From: an uncultured Alphaproteobacteria bacterium
GTDB lineage: Bacteria > Pseudomonadota > Alphaproteobacteria > UBA7985
DNA length: 64,000 bases
Reading direction: 5' to 3'
NCBI GenBank assembly: GCA_905479265.1
Contig: CAJQLX010000037.1
Span: forward strand, 16,161-80,160
The notes under the pieces were generated by a model. It was not told where the DNA came from. It made no database searches and saw only the letters and a program-made list of their open reading frames with translations. A program made the position numbers and the translations under genes. Shown here piece by piece: positions 1 to 9,902 of the stretch (position 1 is its first letter; each line of letters opens with the position of its first letter).

Positions 1-146
1 TTCGAACGACGCTGCGTGTTTTTCCGTCACCACTACCAAGCATAACGATTCCCCTATTCCTCAATGTTCGGGCTAGAGCCTATCGTGCTTGAGCGCGGAA
101 GGGCGACTCATTTGATCTTTGTGAGAAGTTAGATAAACTTACTTCT

Positions 147-1085
147 ATGACTGATGTTATGCCTTCACTGAATGCACTGCGCGCCTTTGACGCGGTAGCA
201 CAGGCCAAAAGCTACAAAGCCGCCGCAGAAAATCTGCGTGTTACACCGGCGGCGGTAAAGCAGTTGGTCGCCAAGCTCGAAGCGCACTTGGGTGTGCCGC
301 TGATTGAACGACAGGGGCAGGGCCTGGCCCTGACAGCAGCAGGAGAGGCAGGCGCCGGACGATTGGCAGAAGGCTTCGCGGCGTTGGAACAGGCAGTCGG
401 GATGATGGTGCCGTCAACACAAGCACAGGCCCGCTTGGTCATTTCCGCCGAACCCTTTTTCGCCCAATCGTGGCTGGTTCCCAGACTGCAGCATTTTCGC
501 GACGCCAATCCCGGTATCGACGTGCTCATCGACTCATCGCTGGAGATAAAGGACTTGTCGCGGGACGGGATCGATGGCGCGGTGCGCTATGGTGTGCCAG
601 CGCAGGATCCAGAGCGAACAGCGCGCTTGTTTGGGGATGCCGTAATGCCGCTGTGCAGTCCCCAACTGCTGGGCCGTGGCGCAGAGGATCAGCAGGCCGC
701 GCTGATGGGGCAGACGTTCTTGCATTGGGATCTGCGACCCGCGCCGTGGGCCAAGGAAACAGCGCGCTGGTTCGACTTTGAGTATTTCTGGTCAAAGGCC
801 GGTTTGGGGCCTTTTGAGGCCAAGCGAAACGTCTATTTCAGCGACTACAATCTAGCCCTGCAAGCGGCTCTCGCCGGGCAAGGTGTTGTTCTGGGCAGCC
901 TGCCGATCCTGCGCGGGCTGGTGGACCAAGGCATGCTGGTTCCGGCGCTGCCCGTGCGCCTTGAAACGGACATAGGTTATGATTTTGTCATGTCGCCTTC
1001 GGTCCTGCGACAGGGCATGGCCGAGCGCTTTCGAACGTGGTTGCTGGAAGAGGCAGGAACGCTGGACATGCATCCGCCGCCATAG
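147..1085 (+). CDS. LysR family transcriptional regulator (GcvA-like)
   Basis: N-terminal LysR HTH (LNALRAFDAVAQAKSYKAAAENLRVTPAAVKQLVAKLEAHLGVPL) plus substrate-binding domain. Confidence 0.93.
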   Translation: MTDVMPSLNALRAFDAVAQAKSYKAAAENLRVTPAAVKQLVAKLEAHLGVPLIERQGQGLALTAAGEAGAGRLAEGFAALEQAVGMMVPSTQAQARLVISAEPFFAQSWLVPRLQHFRDANPGIDVLIDSSLEIKDLSRDGIDGAVRYGVPAQDPERTARLFGDAVMPLCSPQLLGRGAEDQQAALMGQTFLHWDLRPAPWAKETARWFDFEYFWSKAGLGPFEAKRNVYFSDYNLALQAALAGQGVVLGSLPILRGLVDQGMLVPALPVRLETDIGYDFVMSPSVLRQGMAERFRTWLLEEAGTLDMHPPP

Positions 1086-1176
1086 GGGTGATGTGGTGCG
1101 GTGATTTGGCACGGTTTGTCGGCTCAACCCTGCGGCATAGATCGCTAGGTGTTCACAACGACGCACGGCGCACCCC

Positions 1177-2400
1177 ATGACACTTTTCGCAGTCCCCGAT
1201 GCCGCGACGCAGGCTTTCGCACAAAATCGCTTCGAGACTTTCCTTCCCTTGGCAGGAAGATCCTACGCGCAGAAAAGAAATTTCGACTTTGGTCCCGGCG
1301 CGCACGACAAGGTATCAGGCCTTTCGCCGTGGGTTCGTCATCGGCTGATCTTGGAGACCGATATGCTGGGCGCTACGCTCTCGCGCCACGGTTTCGCGGC
1401 GTCAGAGAAGTTCGTGCAGGAGGTCTTCTGGCGCAGCTACTTTAAGGGTTGGCTGGAACACCGTCCTGAAGTCTGGCGCCGATACCGCGCCGACGTGGTG
1501 GTTCAATTCGCCTTGCTGGACAAGGACGCGGACCTTGCAAACCGCTATGCTGAAGCGGTTGAAGGGCGCACGGGCATCGAGTGCTTTGACGCGTGGGCAG
1601 GAGAGCTGCAGCAGACCCACTACCTGCACAATCACGCGCGCATGTGGTTTGCGAGCATCTGGATTTTTACGCTCAAGCTGCCTTGGGTCTTGGGTGCTGA
1701 TCTGTTTTACAGAAATTTGCTCGATGGAGACCCGGCCTCGAACACCTGTTCTTGGCGCTGGGTCGCGGGCTTGCATACGGCGGGTAAAACGTATCTCGCG
1801 CGCCCTGCGAACATCGAGGAATACACGCAAGGTCGGTTCAAGCCAGAGGGACAGCTGGCGTCTACGGCTGTCGCGTTAGAAGAAGCCGATTTGGGGCCGC
1901 GGGTGCAGCCGACGTTTGACGTGCCTGATTTAGCGGGGCAACGCATTGGGTTGCTGCTCACGCCAGAGGACTGCGCGGTGGACCGCCTCGATCCGCTGCC
2001 GACGCCGGCGGGCTTGTTTGCTTGGACCGAACCGGTCAAGCGATCGGTCAGGCCAACAGCCCCAGCGGTTGACGCCTTTGCCGCTCAAGCCGTCGAAAGC
2101 GCGGTAACAGCGAGCGAAGCACGCTTTGGCCTGTCGTGCGTCAGGGCTGAAGCGGATGAGCCGACGGCAGAGGCTCTGGCGCGCTGGGCGCAGGATTTGG
2201 CGTTGGATTGCATCGTCACACCCCGCTTACCACTTGGCCCGACGCGTAAGGCCGTTCACGCCGCGTGCAGCAGTCAGGGGCTGACTTTGGTTGAAGTCAC
2301 CCGGCCTTACGATCAAGCGGTCTGGCCGCACGCCCGCGCCGGCTTTTTTGGTTTGAAAAAGAAGATCCCAGCCATCCTTGCCAGCCTGTCTTTGGCATAG
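1177..2400 (+). CDS. Photolyase/cryptochrome FAD-binding-domain protein lacking the usual N-terminal antenna domain
   Basis: Photolyase FAD-domain motifs (HNHARMWFASIWIFTLKLPWVLGADLFYRNLLDGDPASNTCSWRWVAGLHTAGKTY) at the centre; no N-terminal WFRxDLR domain; Rossmann-like C-terminal extension. Confidence 0.85.
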   Translation: MTLFAVPDAATQAFAQNRFETFLPLAGRSYAQKRNFDFGPGAHDKVSGLSPWVRHRLILETDMLGATLSRHGFAASEKFVQEVFWRSYFKGWLEHRPEVWRRYRADVVVQFALLDKDADLANRYAEAVEGRTGIECFDAWAGELQQTHYLHNHARMWFASIWIFTLKLPWVLGADLFYRNLLDGDPASNTCSWRWVAGLHTAGKTYLARPANIEEYTQGRFKPEGQLASTAVALEEADLGPRVQPTFDVPDLAGQRIGLLLTPEDCAVDRLDPLPTPAGLFAWTEPVKRSVRPTAPAVDAFAAQAVESAVTASEARFGLSCVRAEADEPTAEALARWAQDLALDCIVTPRLPLGPTRKAVHAACSSQGLTLVEVTRPYDQAVWPHARAGFFGLKKKIPAILASLSLA

Positions 2401-2406
2401 GGACGC

Positions 2407-3951
2407 TTACAGAAGCAGATCCAGCTGCTGGTTGGGTTTGGCGGTTTTCCGCGATTTTGGCCGGCGGCCTGTATGAGGCAGATTGGCTTTTCGGCTGCCG
2501 TGCTTGTCTTGAATAGCGTTGGCCTTCGTCTTGAAGCCGCGCTCGCCGCGAACCGCCCAAATCTTGTCCCGTGCTTCGCGTGCGGCGCTGAGATAATCGA
2601 CGATGGGTAAGGGATAGGTCTTGCCCAAGACCTGCCCGGCGTGATCCCACTTCCACGGCTCGTGGATCACTGCATCGGGTAAGGCTGCAAGCTCGGGCAC
2701 CCATTGCCGAACAAACGCGCCCTGCGGATCCTGATCATAACCCTGCTTAACCGGGTTGTAGATGCGCACGGTATTGATGCCAGTGGTGCCGGACTGCATT
2801 TGAACCTGGGGCCAATGGATACCCGGTTCGTAGTCGACAAACAGCCGCGCCAGCTGCTCGCCCGGTGCGCGCCAATCCAGCCACAGATGATAACTGGCCA
2901 CGGCCATGACCATCGCACGCATCCGAAAATTCAGCCAACCGGTAGCCCGGAGTGAACGCATGCAGGCGTCCACAAAGGGCAATCCGGTTTCACCATTGGA
3001 CCACGCATGAAGCCGGGTCGCGTCCGGCGCGACGGGTCGCACGTCGTCATAGGCGGCGTGGAAGTTTCGAAACTCGACACTGGGCTGATCTTCGAGTTTT
3101 TGCATGAAGTGATCGCGCCAGTGCAGGCGTGCTTGAAACGATGATAGCGCACCGGTCCAGCCATCGCGCGCGGCGGCTTGCTTGACCTGCACGGAACGCG
3201 TCCAACTGGCCTGGGCGACCTCTCGCATCGACAGCGTCCCCCACGCCAAATGCGGCGACAGGCGGGAGCAGTGAAGGGCGCCGAGCGTTGGGCTGGACAT
3301 GGCCCGCCGGTAGGGTTGACCGCGCTGGGTCAGGAAGCTGTCCAAACGCTCAAGCCCGTGAGCACGTCCGCCGGGTTGCGGCGCGGCGCAGGGGTCGGCG
3401 ATCAGGCCGAGATCATGGGCCGCTGGGATCTGCCCCGCCGGGCTGTTCTGGATTGTGGAAAGCTGGCGGGGCGGGGGCGTCGTGGCTTGGCCCATGGTTT
3501 GGTCCCAACGCCGTGCCCAGCCGTTGCGTTGCTTAAGGCGTCGAATGACGCCGGCGGGTTGGATTTCATGCCATTGGATCCCTTGCGCCTGTGTCCACGC
3601 TTTGACCCGCTGATCTCGGGCAAAGGACCACGTGTTTCCGGTTTCTTCGTGCGACCAAAGGGTAAAAGGCCCGTGCTGGTGATGAAGCGCGGTCAGCACG
3701 TCGACGGCGTCGCCAACGCGCACGACCAAAGGCTGACCCCGGTGGCCCAAGTCGTCTTGCAGCGCGCTGAGGCTTTCAGCAACAAAGCGCCACTGACGCG
3801 CTGAGGCGTCGGGCTGTGCCCACCATTCTGGTTCAGCGATATAGAGCGGCAGCACCGGTCCGCATTCGGCAGCGCGCGCCAAAGGCTGGTGATCGTGGCT
3901 GCGCAGGTCGCGCTTAAACCAGACAAGCTGTAAGGGGTGGTTGGCTTTCAT
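2407..3951 (-). CDS. Deoxyribodipyrimidine photolyase/cryptochrome family protein
   Basis: [24 protein letters not shown]-terminus and FAD domain ([31 protein letters not shown]); start set at the internal Met MKANHPLQ. Confidence 0.9.
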   Translation of the reverse strand: MKANHPLQLVWFKRDLRSHDHQPLARAAECGPVLPLYIAEPEWWAQPDASARQWRFVAESLSALQDDLGHRGQPLVVRVGDAVDVLTALHHQHGPFTLWSHEETGNTWSFARDQRVKAWTQAQGIQWHEIQPAGVIRRLKQRNGWARRWDQTMGQATTPPPRQLSTIQNSPAGQIPAAHDLGLIADPCAAPQPGGRAHGLERLDSFLTQRGQPYRRAMSSPTLGALHCSRLSPHLAWGTLSMREVAQASWTRSVQVKQAAARDGWTGALSSFQARLHWRDHFMQKLEDQPSVEFRNFHAAYDDVRPVAPDATRLHAWSNGETGLPFVDACMRSLRATGWLNFRMRAMVMAVASYHLWLDWRAPGEQLARLFVDYEPGIHWPQVQMQSGTTGINTVRIYNPVKQGYDQDPQGAFVRQWVPELAALPDAVIHEPWKWDHAGQVLGKTYPLPIVDYLSAAREARDKIWAVRGERGFKTKANAIQDKHGSRKANLPHTGRRPKSRKTAKPNQQLDLLL

Positions 3952-4112
3952 AGCGCTGGAAACTACTCCAACCGCGCCTGAAACAGACCCGGTGATTTGT
4001 CGCAACCCCGCGAGCGGTTCAGCGACCTTGGCCAAGGTGTCAGATGAAGAATTGATCCTGATGGCAGACCAAGGCAGGGTTCCCCCCATCGATTTGGAGA
4101 TCTGGATGCATC

Positions 4113-5828
4113 ATGACCGATAACAGCGCAGCGCTACAACTCGTGGAAGGGACGGCGTCTGGGCCCGTTTTGGCGTGCGATACAGGCCTTAGCTTTTGGG
4201 GCGGGATTGACCCGGTGAGCGGTCGCGTGATCGACGTGCATCATCCTAACCACGGCGATGAGGTGTCGGGCTGTGTGTTGGTAATGCCGACGTCACGGGG
4301 CTCGTGCAGCGGCAGCGGTGTGCTGTTGGAGCTGGCGCTGAATAACCGTGCGCCGGCGTGTCTGATCTTTACCGAGCAAGAGGAAACATTGACGCTCGGC
4401 GCGCTGGTGGCAGGCCGGATTTTTGGCAAGGTGGTTCCCGTGGTGCGCGTGTCCCCTGCGCTGTTTGAGCGGATCGCCTGTGCGGGTTCTGTTGATTTGG
4501 AAGCCGGGGTTCTTCGGGTCGATGGGGACGAGTTCCCCGTCGAATATTTGCGCCCTGAAGCGTTGGATTTGTCGATGGCCGATCAAAAGATACTCAGCGG
4601 TGAAGCGGGAGAGGCGAACCGGATGGCCATGGAGGTGCTGTGCCAAATGGCAGCGGCGCAAGGGGCAAGCCGATTGCGAGACGTCACCCGCGGCCATATC
4701 GATGGCTGCATCCTCGCCCATGACGCCAACCTGATTTTTGCGGAAAAACTTGCAACGATGGGCGCAAAGGTCGGGATCCCCACGACCATCAACGCAATCT
4801 CCGTTGATCGAGAGCATTGGCAGGATCAGGGCCTCCCACGCGATTTTGGCAGCCGCGCCAGCCGACTGGCGGATGCCTATGTGCAGATGGGCGCTCAGCC
4901 AACATTTACCTGCGCACCTTATTTGTTGGACCCGCCGCCAAAGCAGGGGGAAGCGATTGGTTGGTCTGAGTCCAATGCTGTGATTTACGCCAATACGGTT
5001 CTGGGAGCGCAAACGGTAAAGCATCCCGATTACCTCGATCTGTTCATCGCCATGACCGGTCGTGCGCCCTTGGCAGGTGTCTATCTGCCCGAAGGTCGTC
5101 AGGCACGGCGGGTGGTTGAGGTTGGTTTGCCGCCGTCCATGGGCGATGAATCGCTCTGGGCACTGCTCGGGTGGCTGGTTGGGCGAGCATCCCCGGATCG
5201 AGTTCCACTGGTCACAGGATTGGAGGCGGTGAGGCTCACGAGCGATGACCTCAAGTCGATCTGTGCCGCCTTTGGCACCACGTCCGGTGCGCCCATGCTC
5301 CATATTGCCGGGCATACACCCGAAGCAGACCTGCCAGTGCGGGCCGACGCTGATGGTGCCACCATTGGCGTAGCGGAATTTTCGCTTGCTTGGCGCGAGC
5401 TTAATCAAGCCACGCCGCCGGTTGATCTGGTCGCCATCGGCAGCCCGCACGCCTCGTTGCGCGAATGTCAGGCATTGGCGCGGCTGCTGGCAGACCAAGC
5501 CTGTGTGGCCGTTCCAATGATTGTGACCGTGGGTCGGACCGTGCGAGACCAAGCGCGCGCCGATGGCACCTTGGACCATCTGGAGCAGGCCGGTGTTCGC
5601 GTGATCCCCGACATCTGCTGGTGCTCCATCACCGAGCCGGTGTTTCCGCCAGAGGCGCGCAGCATTCTGACCAACTCGGGCAAGTACGCGCACTATGCTT
5701 TTGGATTGTCGGGGCGGCATGTCCGGCTTGGGGGCTTGCAGGCCTGTGTGGATGCTGCCGTCATGGGGAAGTCGCCGAGTGAACCAATCTGGCTCGAAAC
5801 CTCAATAAAAATGAACCAATCAGGTTGA
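4113..5828 (+). CDS. Aconitase X, fused swivel (DUF126) + catalytic (DUF521) domains; probable cis-3-hydroxy-L-proline dehydratase
   Basis: N-terminal DUF126-like region (GRVIDVHHPNHGDEVSGCVLVMPTSRGSCSGSGVLLE) followed by a DUF521-like region ending in TNSGKYAHYAFGLSGRHVRLGGLQACVDAA. Confidence 0.85.
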   Translation: MTDNSAALQLVEGTASGPVLACDTGLSFWGGIDPVSGRVIDVHHPNHGDEVSGCVLVMPTSRGSCSGSGVLLELALNNRAPACLIFTEQEETLTLGALVAGRIFGKVVPVVRVSPALFERIACAGSVDLEAGVLRVDGDEFPVEYLRPEALDLSMADQKILSGEAGEANRMAMEVLCQMAAAQGASRLRDVTRGHIDGCILAHDANLIFAEKLATMGAKVGIPTTINAISVDREHWQDQGLPRDFGSRASRLADAYVQMGAQPTFTCAPYLLDPPPKQGEAIGWSESNAVIYANTVLGAQTVKHPDYLDLFIAMTGRAPLAGVYLPEGRQARRVVEVGLPPSMGDESLWALLGWLVGRASPDRVPLVTGLEAVRLTSDDLKSICAAFGTTSGAPMLHIAGHTPEADLPVRADADGATIGVAEFSLAWRELNQATPPVDLVAIGSPHASLRECQALARLLADQACVAVPMIVTVGRTVRDQARADGTLDHLEQAGVRVIPDICWCSITEPVFPPEARSILTNSGKYAHYAFGLSGRHVRLGGLQACVDAAVMGKSPSEPIWLETSIKMNQSG

Positions 5829-5880
5829 ATTTGGATAACGCCAGCGCATCATCCACTGATTTCATAAACATGAAATCAAA

Positions 5881-5898
5881 CTGTAACGTGATGGTCAT
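5881..5898 (+). promoter_or_regulatory. Candidate Pho box upstream of pstS
   Basis: ctgtaacgtgatggtcat resembles CTGTCAT-N4-CTGTCAT (5/7 and 5/7) and lies about 70 bp upstream of the pstS ATG. Confidence 0.35.
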
Positions 5899-5966
5899 AA
5901 TCGAGCGCCAAACGTCCCTCGACAACCGCCGAGAATAGATTTGTTGCCCTTCGGTCGTTGTCATGA

Positions 5967-6983
5967 TTGATGCAAAAAACACCGGAGTTGTCCAAAATGC
6001 GTCTCGCTATTCTCACACTCGCTGGCCTTATGATTGCCGGCACTGCTTCTGCGCAGCGCGCGGAAACCATCTCGATCGTGGGTTCCTCCACCGTATTCCC
6101 GTTCTCTACCAAAGTTGCTGAAACTTTTGGTGAGACCACGGACTTCAACACCCCGGTTATTGAGTCCACTGGCTCAGGCGGCGGCATGAAGCTTTTCTGT
6201 GCTGGCGTCGGTACGGATCACCCAGACATCACCAATGCATCGCGCGCTATGAAGTCCGGCGAAGCTGAGACCTGCGCAGCAAACGGCGTAGAGTTCACTG
6301 AATTTGTGATTGGCTTCGACGGTATCGTTGTTGCGAATTCCAACACCACCGGCGTTCTTGCGCTTACCCGTGAGATCCTCGTAAAGGCATTGGTTGCTGA
6401 GGTTCCTAACGACGATTGTTCGGCTCTGATGCCAAACACGGCAATGACTTGGGCTGACGTTGACGGCTCCCTGCCAGACGTGGCGATCGAAGTCCTCGGC
6501 CCACCGACCTCCTCCGGTACGCGTGACGCGTTCGAAGAGCTGGTGTTCCACTCTGCAATGAAGTCCATGGGCTGTGACAAGGCAACCTACAAGGCTGCAT
6601 CTGTCCGCGAAGACGGCGCTTACATCGAAGCTGGTGAGAACGACAGCCTGATCGTTGATCAGCTGGCTGCAAACCCAAGTGCTGTTGGTATCTTCGGTTA
6701 CTCCTTCCTCGCTAACAATGCTGACCGCATGCAGGGTGCTACGATCGAAGGCATCGCGCCAACGTTCGAAAACATCGCTGGTGGCGACTACAAGGTCTCC
6801 CGCTCCCTGTTCTTCTACGTCAAGAACAACCACGTTGGCGTAATCTCAGGTATCGCTGAGTTCGCTCAGGAGTTCACCTCTGAAGAAGCATTCGGCGTCG
6901 GCGGTTACCTTGAGCCAATCGGCCTGATCCCACTGCCAGAAGCTGATCGCGCTGCGAACGGTGACAAGGCTTACGGTCTCTAA
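5967..6983 (+). CDS. pstS: PstS-like phosphate-binding periplasmic protein
   Basis: Signal peptide then ISIVGSSTVFPFSTKVAETFG, ESTGSGGGMKLFCAGVG, PDITNASRAM, SSGTRDAFEELVF. Confidence 0.85.
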   Translation: MMQKTPELSKMRLAILTLAGLMIAGTASAQRAETISIVGSSTVFPFSTKVAETFGETTDFNTPVIESTGSGGGMKLFCAGVGTDHPDITNASRAMKSGEAETCAANGVEFTEFVIGFDGIVVANSNTTGVLALTREILVKALVAEVPNDDCSALMPNTAMTWADVDGSLPDVAIEVLGPPTSSGTRDAFEELVFHSAMKSMGCDKATYKAASVREDGAYIEAGENDSLIVDQLAANPSAVGIFGYSFLANNADRMQGATIEGIAPTFENIAGGDYKVSRSLFFYVKNNHVGVISGIAEFAQEFTSEEAFGVGGYLEPIGLIPLPEADRAANGDKAYGL

Positions 6984-7004
6984 TATCTAGAGTTCCAAGG
7001 CAAA

Positions 7005-7031
7005 AGGCACGTCGGCTTGCTCGACGTGCCT
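7005..7031 (+). other. Perfect inverted repeat downstream of pstS
   Basis: AGGCACGTCG-gcttgct-CGACGTGCCT. Confidence 0.7.
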
Positions 7032-7041
7032 CGTCCCCAAG

Positions 7042-7081
7042 GGTCGGTTAGACACACTGCTGTGTCTGCCGACCTTTTTTT
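7042..7081 (+). terminator. Rho-independent terminator of pstS
   Basis: GGTCGGttAGACACA-ctgc-TGTGTCTgCCGACC followed by TTTTTTT. Confidence 0.9.
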
Positions 7082-7157
7082 GTTGGTGGCTATAAGAATT
7101 GACCCCGCACGCGGAGCCTGAGACAGTTCTCGTCCCCTTGATCGGTCCAGAGCTTCT

Positions 7158-8357
7158 ATGAGCGAAACAGCAGACATTTTGATTGTTGGCGGCGGTATTA
7201 TTGGCGTGGCGACGGCTTTGGAGCTTCAGACACGCAATCCCGCAACACGCATTGTCGTGCTCGAAAAGGAAGCCGTCCCTGCAGCCCACCAAACCGGCCA
7301 CAACTCAGGCGTCATTCACGCCGGCGTTTACTACGCGCCGGGGAGTATGAAGGCGCGCTTTTGCCGCGAAGGGGTGCAGACAACCGAAGCCTTCTGCAAG
7401 GAGCACGATGTCGCTTTTGACCGCGTGGGGAAGTTGATTGTTGCAACGGATGAGTCGGAGTTGGCAGGCTTGCAGCGCTTGGGTGAGCGTGCGCGCGAGA
7501 ACCAGATTGCCATCGAAGCGGTGGACCAAGTGGGCGTGCGTCAGCTTGAGCCGCACGTCAACGCCATTGCCGCCCTGCTTTCACCCACAACGGGCATCAC
7601 GAATTACCGCCGCATCACCGAAGTCATGGCCGATCTCTTTGTCTCGCGGGGCGGTGTGATCCATTACGGCCAACGCGTGCTGTCCTGTGAAGAAGGTCCA
7701 AGCCATGTGCGCGTGGTGACCCAAGACGCTGCCTATGAAGCCAGCCTCGCTGTGACCTGCGCAGGCCTGCATTCGGATCGCGTGATCCGTGCCTTTGGGC
7801 ACGAGCCGGGGTATCGCGTGATCCCGTTTCGGGGGGAGTATTACAGATTGGCCAACCAGCCTGAAAATCTGGTTCAACACCTGATTTACCCCGTCCCCAA
7901 CCCCAGCCGCCCCTTTCTTGGCGTGCATCTGACGCGCAAGCTCGACGGCGGTTTTACGGTCGGCCCCAACGCGGTTTTGGCCTTTAAGCGCGAGGGCTAC
8001 CGGCGCACCGACATCTCCCCGCGAGACATGGTGCAGACGCTTGGGTATCGCGGGTTTTGGGCCATGTTGGGACGCAATGCCGGCGCGGCGGCGTCTGAGC
8101 TGTGGTCGTCCACACTCAAGCGCGCCTATCTTTCCCGCGTGCAGCGCTATTGTTCGCGGATCACGTTGGCAGACCTGCAGCCCTATCCCTCGGGCGTACG
8201 CGCGCAAGCAATCGCGCCGGATGGGACGATCATCGATGACTTTCTGTTCATCCGCAGTGAACGATGCTTGCACGTTGGCAACGCGCCATCGCCAGCGGGA
8301 ACCTCGTGCATTCCCATCGCCCGGCATATCGCCGATGAACTCGCCGCGCTGTCCTAG
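7158..8357 (+). CDS. lhgO: L-2-hydroxyglutarate oxidase family FAD enzyme
   Basis: DILIVGGGIIGVATALEL, HQTGHNSGVIHAGVYYAPGSMKARFCREG, FLGVHLTRKLDGGFTVGPNAVLA. Confidence 0.9.
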   Translation: MSETADILIVGGGIIGVATALELQTRNPATRIVVLEKEAVPAAHQTGHNSGVIHAGVYYAPGSMKARFCREGVQTTEAFCKEHDVAFDRVGKLIVATDESELAGLQRLGERARENQIAIEAVDQVGVRQLEPHVNAIAALLSPTTGITNYRRITEVMADLFVSRGGVIHYGQRVLSCEEGPSHVRVVTQDAAYEASLAVTCAGLHSDRVIRAFGHEPGYRVIPFRGEYYRLANQPENLVQHLIYPVPNPSRPFLGVHLTRKLDGGFTVGPNAVLAFKREGYRRTDISPRDMVQTLGYRGFWAMLGRNAGAAASELWSSTLKRAYLSRVQRYCSRITLADLQPYPSGVRAQAIAPDGTIIDDFLFIRSERCLHVGNAPSPAGTSCIPIARHIADELAALS

Positions 8358-8461
8358 CGCGCTGCCGTGGCCCTGTTTGAGATCGTGATGGCCCTTGCGA
8401 GCGCGACCTTTGCCGTGCAGAACGATTTTGTTGCCATGCTAACAAAATGAAGTGACTCTTT

Positions 8462-9886
8462 ATGGATCGTGTTTCCACTTCTGACTCCGTCTTGGATCAA
8501 TCCGCATCAGCGCTGCTCGCTGACCTTGCGTCCCGCCGCTTATCGGCTGAAGCGTTGATGGTCGCCACGTTGGATCGGATTGCAGAGCGCAATCCGGCGG
8601 TAAATGCGGTGGTTGGTTTGGCTGATCCGGGCGCATTGTTGGCGCAGGCCAGAGCTTTGGACGCTGGACCGGTGATGGGCCCGCTCCATGGCTTGCCTTT
8701 GGCGATCAAAGACCTGGTCAATGTCCAAGGGATACGCTCGACCCGAGGGTCGCCTATTTTCGCCGACTTCGTGCCAGAGAGTGATGATGTGCTGGCCGCG
8801 CGCTTGCGGGCGTCAGGTGCGATTTTGATCGGGAAAACCAATGTGCCGGAGTTCGGCTTGGGGTCGCACACCTTTAACCCGGTCTATGGCCGCACCAATA
8901 ACCCCTACAATCCAGCGCGCACGTGCGGTGGTTCTTCGGGTGGCGCGGGGGTGGCTTTGGCGTTGGGCATGGTGGCTTTGGCGGATGGCTCGGACATGAT
9001 GGGCTCGTTGCGCAACCCTGCGGCCTGGAGCAACGTCTATGGTTTCCGGCCCAGTTGGGGCCGCGTGCCTGCGGAACCTGCGCAGGACCGAACCTTGCAC
9101 AAAATGGCGACCAGCGGCCCAATGGCGCGCAGCCCCGCAGACGTTGCACTGCTGCTCGATGTCATGTCCCACGCTGATCCCTTGCGGCCCGATGTTCCGG
9201 CCCCGGCACCGACGGCGCCGCTCCATCCCGCAGATTTGACCCGCATGCGCATTGGATGGCTGAGCGACTGGAGCGGGGCTTTGCCGATGGAAGCTGGCAT
9301 TCTTGAACAGTGCGAAACGTCCTTGCAGGTTCTCCGCGATCTTGGTGCTTCCGTGGAAAACGTGCCTGCGCCCCTGCCGTTCGAGACGCTGTGGCAGAGC
9401 TGGATCACCCTGCGTTCGTGGCAAGTGGGCGCGGCTTTGGTCGCCTTGCAAGACAACAAGGATTTGATGAAAGACAGCGTGCAGTGGGAGCTTGAGCGCG
9501 CCTTACGGATGACGGCCTTGGAAGCCCATGACGCCAGCGCAGCCCGGGCGCAGTGGCTGGCTCATGCAACGGAACTGTTCCAATCCTATGACGCCCTGAT
9601 CCTGCCCACGACCCAAGTCTGGCCGTTTGACATCAACCTGCCGTGGCCCACTGAAATCGCAGGGGTGGAGATGGACACCTATCACCGCTGGATGGCCGTC
9701 ACCGTGCCGGTTAGCCTAATCGGCCTACCAAGCCTGAGCATGCCCGCTGGTTTTGGGGATTCTGGTTTGCCCGTTGGCATGCAGCTTTTTGGTCCTCGCG
9801 GGGCCGATGCCAAGATTCTGGCAATGGGGGAGGCTTACCACCGGCAAACCCTATGGCCGCAACGCCATCCCCCAATCGGCCCGTAA
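8462..9886 (+). CDS. Amidase signature family protein
   Basis: GPLHGLPLAIKDLVNVQGIRSTRGS; NPARTCGGSSGGAGVALALGMVALADGSDMMGSLRNPA. Confidence 0.93.
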   Translation: MDRVSTSDSVLDQSASALLADLASRRLSAEALMVATLDRIAERNPAVNAVVGLADPGALLAQARALDAGPVMGPLHGLPLAIKDLVNVQGIRSTRGSPIFADFVPESDDVLAARLRASGAILIGKTNVPEFGLGSHTFNPVYGRTNNPYNPARTCGGSSGGAGVALALGMVALADGSDMMGSLRNPAAWSNVYGFRPSWGRVPAEPAQDRTLHKMATSGPMARSPADVALLLDVMSHADPLRPDVPAPAPTAPLHPADLTRMRIGWLSDWSGALPMEAGILEQCETSLQVLRDLGASVENVPAPLPFETLWQSWITLRSWQVGAALVALQDNKDLMKDSVQWELERALRMTALEAHDASAARAQWLAHATELFQSYDALILPTTQVWPFDINLPWPTEIAGVEMDTYHRWMAVTVPVSLIGLPSLSMPAGFGDSGLPVGMQLFGPRGADAKILAMGEAYHRQTLWPQRHPPIGP

Positions 9887-9902
9887 CAGCGGTTTTTGCC
9901 CG

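Noticed and set aside
4293-5720. 475-aa minus-strand ORF opposite aconitase X
   Set aside because: Antisense shadow ORF in GC-rich coding sequence; the plus strand has clear AcnX homology motifs, and this translation is His/Arg/Gln-rich with no domain.
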